From an uncultured Muribaculaceae bacterium (GTDB lineage: Bacteria > Bacteroidota > Bacteroidia > Bacteroidales > Muribaculaceae): DNA of 38,484 bases. This document shows positions 8,215-15,773 of the stretch, one piece after another (position 1 is the first letter of the stretch; each line of letters starts with the position of its first letter). Below the pieces are notes generated by a model, which saw only the letters and a list, made by a program, of their open reading frames with translations, searched no databases and had not been told where the DNA came from. Both the position numbers and the translations under genes were made by a program. The stretch lies in assembly GCA_947174635.1 (NCBI GenBank), contig CAMWJS010000019.1, positions 1 to 38,484 on the forward strand, in the 5' to 3' direction.

Positions 8215-9119
8215 ATTGCTTCGATTTCCTTGTTCAGATAACGCATGCGGGTGTTGATGTCATGTCCCGAATAGAGATATTTCTCGTTTGAGAGATTGAC
8301 TCTGAGGTTGGCTATCCGCGAAAGGAGCTTTAATCTTTTCTCCTTGATTGCGCCGGCTGCACTGTCGTCGGCCGTCTCTTTTGCGCGTTTCAGGTCGTTG
8401 GCCTCATTGCCGTAGTATGAGCAGATCTCGCTGCTCAGTCGGTTGTAGAATTTATTGCGCGCCTCCTGCAGTTTGCTGTCGGTGTCATAAATTCTGTTGA
8501 TGGCGGTGATGCCATTCAGGCGGCTCTGGAAACGCGGATCGGTGACAAATTCATTCTTCTGCCGGTAGATTTTGTCCTGATGGCCTGTCCATGAGTTCCA
8601 CGTGTCGTTGCTGCTGTTGAAGCGAGGATTAAGTCCGAACGATTTGTTGTTGAACGCTATGATGCGCTGGTACAGGTTGTAAACCTTTCCCACCTCTACA
8701 ATCTGACCGTTGTTCGCCAGACCTCTCTCGTTCATCAATATGGTCTGCAGGCCGGCATAGTTGTCGGCCAGTTTGGCTGCGTCGCAGTCGGCACGGGCAA
8801 ACTCGCGGTCCATCGCGGCGACACACTTCTGATAGGCCGCCTTGTTGATACGGTCTTTGAGTGTCTTGCTGTCAAGCTCATTGATGATACCGGCATTGAG
8901 GCTCTGGGCCACCATCGTGTTGTGGCGGTTGTACGTCTCCTCGCTCCAGTCGCTCAGATCGTTCCAGTCGCGGTCTATCTCCTTGATTATCTGTTCATGG
9001 TTGCCTGCCGACAGCGCCGCCGTATTCACCACCTCTTTCTGATTGGTGACCAAGGTGAATATACCGTAGATCGCTCCGGTAAACACAATGAATATCAGTA
9101 TCTGCTTCAATAATTTCAT
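8211..9119 (-). CDS. Membrane-anchored helical protein of the cluster
   Basis: A 302-aa protein with an N-terminal hydrophobic segment (about residues 5-24) preceded by MKLLK, either an uncleaved anchor or a signal peptide; the rest would face the periplasm. The remainder is mostly helical and charged, with several Trp/Tyr-containing segments (WNDLSDWSEETYNRH, NDTWNSWTGHQDKIY). No recognised domain or catalytic motif. It overlaps the next gene by four bases and follows the linker-protein gene by 50. Its pairing with the coiled-coil protein suggests a stoichiometric periplasmic complex, which is inference. Confidence 0.8.
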   Translation of the reverse strand: MKLLKQILIFIVFTGAIYGIFTLVTNQKEVVNTAALSAGNHEQIIKEIDRDWNDLSDWSEETYNRHNTMVAQSLNAGIINELDSKTLKDRINKAAYQKCVAAMDREFARADCDAAKLADNYAGLQTILMNERGLANNGQIVEVGKVYNLYQRIIAFNNKSFGLNPRFNSSNDTWNSWTGHQDKIYRQKNEFVTDPRFQSRLNGITAINRIYDTDSKLQEARNKFYNRLSSEICSYYGNEANDLKRAKETADDSAAGAIKEKRLKLLSRIANLRVNLSNEKYLYSGHDINTRMRYLNKEIEAI

Positions 9120-9169
9120 AACGCTTATGATTGGGATTGAGAGTGATTGTTATTTTTATACTGTTGCTG

Positions 9170-10744
9170 TCAGAATGCTGTATTCTTCTTTATGCTTTCC
9201 TTGATTTTGTTCGGACTCGCCGGAATGCGTTGCATAAGTTTTGACTTGAGCCCGTTAAGGCCTAATTCCCCTGCTCGGGTGGCGAGTTCCTGTATCTTAG
9301 TTTTATATTCATTAGAATTTGTCTTGCTGTTCAGACCTTTGATATAATCTACAACCTCCTTCACGAACTCGACTTTATTCTTGAACTCGGTGTATCCTTC
9401 CTGTTTGTCGAAGTTCGTACGTTCCCTGTAGATCTGGTCAATTTGCGAGAATTTAAGCGTTTCAGCCTTATTTATCCTGGCGACGTAATCATTATAGGTG
9501 TTCTTATTTTTTTGTTCTGCTTCCTTCTGCTTTTTTGCCTGATCATCTTTCTGGTTTTTTGTCGCGTCATCCTCGGTTTCATCAAAGCCTTCCAATACCT
9601 CGATTTCCTCCGGGTCATCAGTTTGATCTTTGCCGGCTACTATTGAGTCGAGATTAGCCTTGTCCGTTCCGTCTACATCATTCTTGCCGTTTTTGTCCTG
9701 GCTGTCGTTGTTCTCTATATTATTGTTATTGTTATTGTTATTATTGTCTTCCTTCTTTTCGTCGCCCGAAAAGAAGAATACGTAGGCCAATATTCCGAGA
9801 ACTACGATAACGCCCGCGGCAATGACGGCGAACATCCGTTTGTTTCCGCCGCTATTCCTCCTGCCGCCGTTGTGACCGTTGCCTCCGTTGTCTCCGAGAC
9901 CGTTTCCGGTATGCACGGGTGCTATCGGTTTCGGCTTGGGCTGCATGTTGAGGTAGATGATCTGGGCTTCGTCGTCGACTGCGATGCCCGGCATGCGGGT
10001 CTCGCGTGCCTGCGATATGGAGAATGTGGTTGATACGGCCTCGTGGCTGCTTGTCTCAGGCAAGGTTATAGTCACCGTTTTGGTGGGGTCAGACAGGGTC
10101 TGGCCGGTCTGGCGACCATTGACATAGATTTTATAGCTGCGCCATATCTTGGCCGGAATATTGATTGTCGACACATACTGCGACGGATCGCCGACGGGCA
10201 CAAGCACCACCTCGCCATAACGGCTGAACTCTCCGCGCATAGGGTCATTGAGCAGATCGCTTATCTGCTCGGGAGTCATGAACAGATAGGCTGTCGCGGT
10301 AAGGTCTTCGCCCGTAGCTATCCTCTTGTAGGGATACCTGACAGTCCTGTATCTGGCTATGATTTCCTCAAACGGCTGGGCTATATCGTTGCGTGCCATG
10401 AAATGATACATCGCCCCGTCGTAGGTCATACACATACTCTTGTAAGCGTTCTGGAGCTCGATTAGCATGTTGAACAGTCCGTCGACATGCTCCTTCGCCG
10501 GCACTGACACCGATATGTAGAGCGTTCCCTCGCGGTTGGAGTCGCAGGGGGTCACATTCTTGCACACTATCGTATAGATGCTCTTATCATGGAGATGACG
10601 TATTACAATGAAGTCTGTCGCTCCTTTGCTCCCGGGATATTGCGCGTCGATGACCTGAAAGCGGTTGTCGCCTATGCTCACCAGGTCATTGCCTATTCCC
10701 TCGTTGGTGCGCTTGTTCCCCTTGATTTTTAATGATATGGCCAT
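9170..10744 (-). CDS. Single-pass linker protein with low-complexity regions
   Basis: The 524-aa protein has a cytoplasmic N-terminal part of about 265 residues (alpha/beta, then beta-rich), a Gly/Asn-rich stretch (about 280-302, NGLGDNGGNGHNGG), a basic NKRM, one membrane helix (about 305-327), then Asp/Glu/Asn/Lys-rich low-complexity sequence with a run of nine Asn, and a helical charged C-terminal segment (about 400-524). By the positive-inside rule the N-terminus is cytoplasmic and the C-terminal helical part periplasmic. It directly follows the cluster's second GTPase, so it could relay GTPase state across the membrane (inference). No known family recognised. Confidence 0.8.
   Translation of the reverse strand: MAISLKIKGNKRTNEGIGNDLVSIGDNRFQVIDAQYPGSKGATDFIVIRHLHDKSIYTIVCKNVTPCDSNREGTLYISVSVPAKEHVDGLFNMLIELQNAYKSMCMTYDGAMYHFMARNDIAQPFEEIIARYRTVRYPYKRIATGEDLTATAYLFMTPEQISDLLNDPMRGEFSRYGEVVLVPVGDPSQYVSTINIPAKIWRSYKIYVNGRQTGQTLSDPTKTVTITLPETSSHEAVSTTFSISQARETRMPGIAVDDEAQIIYLNMQPKPKPIAPVHTGNGLGDNGGNGHNGGRRNSGGNKRMFAVIAAGVIVVLGILAYVFFFSGDEKKEDNNNNNNNNNIENNDSQDKNGKNDVDGTDKANLDSIVAGKDQTDDPEEIEVLEGFDETEDDATKNQKDDQAKKQKEAEQKNKNTYNDYVARINKAETLKFSQIDQIYRERTNFDKQEGYTEFKNKVEFVKEVVDYIKGLNSKTNSNEYKTKIQELATRAGELGLNGLKSKLMQRIPASPNKIKESIKKNTAF
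9719..9746. repeat. Trinucleotide microsatellite coding for poly-Asn
   Basis: A run of ATT/GTT triplets on the plus strand (AAT/AAC on the coding strand) encodes nine consecutive Asn. Length changes in whole triplets would keep frame and alter linker length just past the membrane helix. Confidence 0.7.
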
Positions 10745-10804
10745 ATGTTGATATTGTTGCTTTTTCTGATTTTATTATCGGTTGAGTCAATTTCTTTCCG
10801 TCGG

Positions 10805-12517
10805 TCAGCTCATCTTTTTCTGTATGCTGTTGAAAAATCCTTTCTCTTTGCGCCCCTGGGCCATTGAGGTGACAATATTCATCAGCTTGTCGGCATCGTA
10901 TGAGTCATACTCGAAAAGGTCGCCCACATGAAATTCTCCCAGGCTGAACGTGAACAGCGACGGCTGGTAGTCGGTCGACTTGTTTATCGAATACGTCTTG
11001 CAGATGTCGCGCAGAGTCATGATGGTTTTGCCGTACAGCTGCCTTATGCGTTCCACTGCAATCTTGTCCCTTTCATCGCGCGAACCAAGCGTATCCGACT
11101 TTGTCAGTATGAAATGTATCGCATTGGTGTTTTTGAGCACTTTCGGATTTTTTATAAGCATGTTCACCATTTTGGTGATTATGATATCCTGCTCCACGAT
11201 GCGGGTCACCGGCGAGCCGTCCTTTAGCGTCGACGACAGCTTTATCAGTCCGTCGGCCGTCGGGTCGATTACGATGAATATGATTTTGCGGTTGTCGCTT
11301 GTAAGTATCTTTGTCGCTCCCGTTCCCATATCCTCGAAGTCAACGAGGTTTTCGGGGTTGAGTGCAATCTTCATCGCGAATTCCTCGCCCGACATCTCTA
11401 TGAGATTGATAGGGTAGACGGTCTCGCTGTTGTCCCTGTACACCATGCCCTGTATCTGGGCCACGAAGTTGCCGTACGTACGGCCCGGTGCCTTGTTGTG
11501 ACGGCGGTATATGCTCAGGTTGTCGGCATACGTTCCGCCCGGACCTGACGCCGCGTTGTCATAAACGAAATTCTTTGAGCCAAGCAGTCCCATCAGCACG
11601 CACGTCTTGCCCGATGACGGTATGCCGAACAGAAACACGTCGGTCGCGCCCTTCGCTATCTGCGGATTTGAGTTCTCGGTCTGTTCTATCGACGGCAACT
11701 CGGGCGAGTTGTAAAGCATGTCGAATGTTCCGGCTGTGCACACTCCGTGCGCTATAAGTTCCTGTTGCGAGAATATCTTCTCATCTATCAGCAGTTTGAG
11801 GAAATCAACTTTGTACGTGCCTGGATTTTCAAGCATTTTTGCAATCTCGGCGCGTTTAAGCTCCTGAAGCATCTCGGTCGCCATCGGTATGAACGGCGAA
11901 AGGCTCTCCTCCTGTATGTAGTCCGACAGCGTGACAAGGTCGGCGTCGGTCGATACTCCCTTCCACAATTCCTGTGCCCCGAGCATATCCTGTGCCTCGA
12001 CTCGGTGAAGCCCGTTGGGAAATTCCTGTATATATCGGTTGACCTGCATTGCGTTGTCCTTGTCGGTCAGCTCCCATACGCGGTTGTCGATATCTGTCTC
12101 GTGCGATGTCGACTGATATTTGCGACGGTGGGTAAGGAGTGCCGTTATCGACCGGTCGTCTATCTTTTCCCAGTCGTTACGTTCAACGTCGGCCGTAAGC
12201 GATGAAAGGCGCAGACGGGCACTGTCGACCAGCGTCTGGTTGCCGGGATAGCTTCCGTATACCGATATGAAGCTGCCAAGAGCTGCGGTAAGAGTTGCGA
12301 GGTCGCTGTTGTCCATTGCTTCTATCTCTTTCCATCGCGCCGATGCTTCATGGCTCGGCATGCTCGTAAGCTCTTTCTCTATCGCTTTATATTTCGGACT
12401 GTCCTTGTATTTCGCCAGGTCGTCGGGAAACGATATAAGCCCCTGGCTTATATATTTTTTTATCTGTTCGACGCTTTGCGACATTACCATGTTCACTTGC
12501 TGCTCGGTGAGTGCCAT
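10805..12517 (-). CDS. P-loop GTPase with helical N-terminal region
   Basis: 570 aa. Residues 1-280 are helical, with repeat-like units such as RYIQEFPNGLHRVEAQDML (161-179), resembling TPR-like arrays. A GTPase domain follows: G1/Walker A GIPSSGKT (298-305), a G3-like EMSGEEF (374-380) where Glu replaces the usual Asp, hydrophobic strand IIFIVIDPTAD (412-422), and G4 TKSD (472-475) fitting guanine specificity. There is no membrane segment, so it is cytoplasmic. It is the second NTPase of the cluster, placed just before the transmembrane linker gene. It recalls the divergent GTPases of bacterial conflict and signalling operons, but I cannot name a family with confidence. Confidence 0.85.
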   Translation of the reverse strand: MALTEQQVNMVMSQSVEQIKKYISQGLISFPDDLAKYKDSPKYKAIEKELTSMPSHEASARWKEIEAMDNSDLATLTAALGSFISVYGSYPGNQTLVDSARLRLSSLTADVERNDWEKIDDRSITALLTHRRKYQSTSHETDIDNRVWELTDKDNAMQVNRYIQEFPNGLHRVEAQDMLGAQELWKGVSTDADLVTLSDYIQEESLSPFIPMATEMLQELKRAEIAKMLENPGTYKVDFLKLLIDEKIFSQQELIAHGVCTAGTFDMLYNSPELPSIEQTENSNPQIAKGATDVFLFGIPSSGKTCVLMGLLGSKNFVYDNAASGPGGTYADNLSIYRRHNKAPGRTYGNFVAQIQGMVYRDNSETVYPINLIEMSGEEFAMKIALNPENLVDFEDMGTGATKILTSDNRKIIFIVIDPTADGLIKLSSTLKDGSPVTRIVEQDIIITKMVNMLIKNPKVLKNTNAIHFILTKSDTLGSRDERDKIAVERIRQLYGKTIMTLRDICKTYSINKSTDYQPSLFTFSLGEFHVGDLFEYDSYDADKLMNIVTSMAQGRKEKGFFNSIQKKMS

Positions 12518-12581
12518 ACAGTATAACGGGTTTATTGTGGGGATTATCTTGGTTCAGTTCATTGTCTCGCCATAATGGATA

Positions 12582-13565
12582 TTACAGACGGTTCACTCCA
12601 TCATATTCCATGATAGTACGGCCTTCGCCTATTTCAGTCTTTTCCGACCTCGGTGTCATCAGATACTGCACGCCGATGAGAGCGATTATGATTATGTATA
12701 TGATGATATTCACTGCGTTGAGTGGTTTGGTCGAGGTGATGCTGCTCTCGAATACGAGCGCCGGACTCTCTATCGTTACGGTCTGGTTGGCATTGCTTAT
12801 CTCATAAATGCCGTCATTGTAGACTATGACCGGAAGTTTTCCCGATTGCGACCTCTGTGTGAGATCTGAGGCTATTGCGGGCGACAGTTCGCCGGGCACT
12901 TTCGACTGGCGGCCTATTGCCATCAAGTCCCAGGCTCTGACATCGGCGGCCCAGTCTCCGATCAGCGAGTCGGCATTGTGCTTGTAGGTGAGATAGGGTG
13001 CAGTGCCTTCGGCGCCGGTATCCCCGAGCAGCAGACGCCGTTCGTTGAGTATCCATGTGTCGATATCCTCATAATTATTGATTGCAGCCGCTGCGAAATA
13101 ATCGTTTACGTTTATGTCGCGTTCCTCTCCGAATGCATTCTGCAGGCCGGTAGTGGTTACCGCGAGTGCCGAGCGCTCTGCCTCTTCATACGTACGGAAC
13201 ATCAGGCGCATGCTTTCAGCATCTGCTATAGCCGCTTTCTGTATCTCCTCCTTGTCCGACATTATATCGAAGAAGTGCATCACATATTTTGCCGGAAACA
13301 CCGCCGCCGCGATAAATACGACCAACGCCGCGGTCTCCAGTTTTTTCCATCGCGAGAAATCCGTATCGGCTTTCTTGCAGTACACTGCGCCGCTTAGAAG
13401 CAGGCTCAATATGATTACCGTGCCTGCGGCTATCCCTGCCGCGGCTCCCATATTGCCTCCGGTCAGCATAAGTGCGCCCATGAATGTGAAAAATCCAAGC
13501 AGAGCGAGGCCTGCCAGCGATATGATGTTGCCTAATCCTATACGGCTTTTCTTATTGTTTGTCAT
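12582..13565 (-). CDS. Polytopic membrane protein of the cluster
   Basis: The start is set at the ATG giving MTNNKKSRIGLG (13565), because the upstream in-frame extension overlaps the protease gene and reads as basic non-coding-like sequence. The 327-aa product has three N-terminal membrane helices (about 12-33, 38-59 and 72-92), a large soluble region (about 95-285) with helices then beta-rich sequence, and a C-terminal helix (about 288-308) before a short tail. The soluble region is probably periplasmic. No catalytic motif was recognised. It follows the protease gene by 53 bases, so it may be its membrane partner or its substrate. Confidence 0.8.
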   Translation of the reverse strand: MTNNKKSRIGLGNIISLAGLALLGFFTFMGALMLTGGNMGAAAGIAAGTVIILSLLLSGAVYCKKADTDFSRWKKLETAALVVFIAAAVFPAKYVMHFFDIMSDKEEIQKAAIADAESMRLMFRTYEEAERSALAVTTTGLQNAFGEERDINVNDYFAAAAINNYEDIDTWILNERRLLLGDTGAEGTAPYLTYKHNADSLIGDWAADVRAWDLMAIGRQSKVPGELSPAIASDLTQRSQSGKLPVIVYNDGIYEISNANQTVTIESPALVFESSITSTKPLNAVNIIIYIIIIALIGVQYLMTPRSEKTEIGEGRTIMEYDGVNRL

Positions 13566-13618
13566 AGATTGAATTCTGTTGTTTGTCCTGTTTTTGATTC
13601 CGGCTTTTTTATAGGTTG

Positions 13619-15709
13619 TCAGAACGACATGTCGCTTCTTACGAGATAGTAGTAATCGCCGGTGCTCTTGCCCTTGTAGTACGATTTGCATTTGAGCTTG
13701 CCGTTCTCGCCGCGCACGCATTCGATGGTCACTTCCGTGAATGGATTGGGACACGAGCTTGACCGCGCAAGTCCCTGCTGGCGTATTGTAAGCTTGTCGT
13801 TGCGCATCTCGCTTTTGAACGGCGCGCTGTACGTGCATCCGTTATCGGTCCTGTAGTAGATGGTGCCGCCGTTGATTGAGTTGAACTTAAGGAATATGTG
13901 CGTCATCTCTCCCGTAGGGGTTCCGGTCTCGGAGTCTGTCACCACGCGCTCCTCTGTCGTCTGCCACATGCCGGTTATGCTGTTGGGGTCCTCCTTGATT
14001 TTGTCGTAGCTTGCCACACTTGAGGCGGCCATGTCAAGAGCGTCGCGCACCTGTATCAGTTTGCCGATATGTCCTTCGCGGTCTACAACCTTTCCGGTTT
14101 TGTCGAGTATCTCTATGATCTGGCTGTTGGTGAGTTTGGGATTGACCGATTTCATCAGCGCAACGGCTCCTGATACTATCGGGGCGGCCATCGATGTCCC
14201 GGGGCAGAACCCGTAGCCGTTGGCCGGTCCTGCACTGTATATATCCACGCCGGGCGCCGATACATCCGAATAATTGACTCCCTGCGATGCATAGTTGCCG
14301 AAGTTGCTGAACGACGCTTTCTTGAGATCCGGACCGACGGCGCTGACTCTCAGCGTGTTTTCTCCGCGTTTGGTCTCGTCCATGCCCGAAAGCACGTTGC
14401 AGTTGCCCGCAGCCCACACTATCGTGCAGTTCTTTTTGTCGGCGAGGTCGAATACGTAGTCCCATACATCTTCCTGATACTTGCCCGCGTTGCGGATATA
14501 TTCCATCTGCTCGTTGATTGGAGTCTTGTCAGTTCCTTTCGGGAAATATGTGCCTATCGACAGATTGACAACGTCCGCTCCCTGGTTGATGGCATAGAGC
14601 AATCCTTCAAGTATCGCTACCGAACTCATATCCTGTCCCAGCGAAATCGGCATCAGTTTGCAGTTGGGTGCCAGTCCGGCGGCGCCGGCTCCGTTGTTGA
14701 GCGCGCCCACTGCAAGTGCGGCCACATGAGTGCCGTGGTAAATGGGGGCGTCCTCGTCGCGTTTGAACGAATAGGGACGCGAGGGCGGAAGCACGTTGCG
14801 CGACTTGCGTTCCACGCTGTAGGGCTTGACGATACGCCCCTTGAACTCCGGATGGGTGATGTCGATATAGCTGTCGACGACTGCGACAACGATATCGTCC
14901 GAGCCTTTCGTTATATCCCATGCCTCATAAGCCTGGATAGGAGCGAAATGCCAGCTCTGACGCTCGTTTTTGAATGCCGGGTCGTTATAGCTTGACGCCG
15001 ATGCTGTCTCGTTGAATATCACGTCGTCAAACAGCTTGTATTCAATGTCGGTGATATTGCTGCGTATCCGTTCTTTGACATTCTCCCTCTCCGACGGATT
15101 GACTCTTATCTGTATCAGTCCGGCTTCAGGATTGTAGTAGTCGATTTTCACGTTGTCGCCCGGATACAGCTGTTTGAGCTGACGCGCGAAGTTGTTGAAA
15201 TTGCTTTCAGAGATATCTTCTAATATGACATCGATGCGCGTGCCGTCAATCTGCTTGTAAGGGTCATCTTCCGGATTTATTATGTCACGCGGGTCAATCG
15301 GCTTGATATAGTTGTCCTCCGGACGCGGTAGTTCCTTTATCGGGTTGCGGAAATTGCCTCCGTTGCCCGGAAGCTCCTCTTCGATGATTTCTCGCAATTC
15401 CGGATTGTCCTCAAAAAAGCGCTCGTCGATAATCCGGTCGTCGGGCTTGTAATAGTCAGGTATCTGGATTATCTGTTCATTGATTATTTCATCGTCGAGA
15501 TTGTCATAGAAATGGTCGTCATGCACTATGTCTACGGCATCCGTACTGTCACCGCCGTGCTCGGGCAGCGACATAAGCCATTTGAGGAATATCAAAAAGC
15601 CGAATAAAAGAGCAAGAAACAGCAGATAGCGCCATATCAGGCCGCTTAATGGGGTGTGTCGGCGTCCTTCCTGACCGGAGCTCTCGTTCTCAACGTATAT
15701 TTGTTTCAT
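13619..15709 (-). CDS. Membrane-anchored subtilisin-like (S8) serine protease
   Basis: 696 aa. One membrane helix at about 24-46, preceded by Arg residues and followed by acidic sequence, places the protease outside the inner membrane. An acidic/proline-rich stretch (50-150) and an alpha/beta region (about 155-230) that may be a propeptide lead to the S8 domain. The triad is intact: Asp279 in VVAVVDSYID, His325 in YHGTHVAALAVG, Ser506 in CPGTSMAAPIVSG; Asn436 in WAAGNCN supplies the oxyanion hole. The C-terminal 110 residues are beta-rich, starting ITGMWQTTEE, and resemble a lipocalin-like domain. Its place between the two GTPase genes suggests a periplasmic effector or processing enzyme of the cluster. 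Confidence 0.93.
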   Translation of the reverse strand: MKQIYVENESSGQEGRRHTPLSGLIWRYLLFLALLFGFLIFLKWLMSLPEHGGDSTDAVDIVHDDHFYDNLDDEIINEQIIQIPDYYKPDDRIIDERFFEDNPELREIIEEELPGNGGNFRNPIKELPRPEDNYIKPIDPRDIINPEDDPYKQIDGTRIDVILEDISESNFNNFARQLKQLYPGDNVKIDYYNPEAGLIQIRVNPSERENVKERIRSNITDIEYKLFDDVIFNETASASSYNDPAFKNERQSWHFAPIQAYEAWDITKGSDDIVVAVVDSYIDITHPEFKGRIVKPYSVERKSRNVLPPSRPYSFKRDEDAPIYHGTHVAALAVGALNNGAGAAGLAPNCKLMPISLGQDMSSVAILEGLLYAINQGADVVNLSIGTYFPKGTDKTPINEQMEYIRNAGKYQEDVWDYVFDLADKKNCTIVWAAGNCNVLSGMDETKRGENTLRVSAVGPDLKKASFSNFGNYASQGVNYSDVSAPGVDIYSAGPANGYGFCPGTSMAAPIVSGAVALMKSVNPKLTNSQIIEILDKTGKVVDREGHIGKLIQVRDALDMAASSVASYDKIKEDPNSITGMWQTTEERVVTDSETGTPTGEMTHIFLKFNSINGGTIYYRTDNGCTYSAPFKSEMRNDKLTIRQQGLARSSSCPNPFTEVTIECVRGENGKLKCKSYYKGKSTGDYYYLVRSDMSF

Positions 15710-15773
15710 TGTATATTCTCTTTTGCGTTATTGTTTGTTTCTGTTCTGAAGGCGGCATGATGTGCCTGCCGTG

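Noticed and set aside
13566-13838. N-terminal extension of the polytopic membrane protein
   Set aside because: It overlaps the protease gene and reads as basic low-quality sequence; the membrane helices begin right after the internal ATG at 13565.
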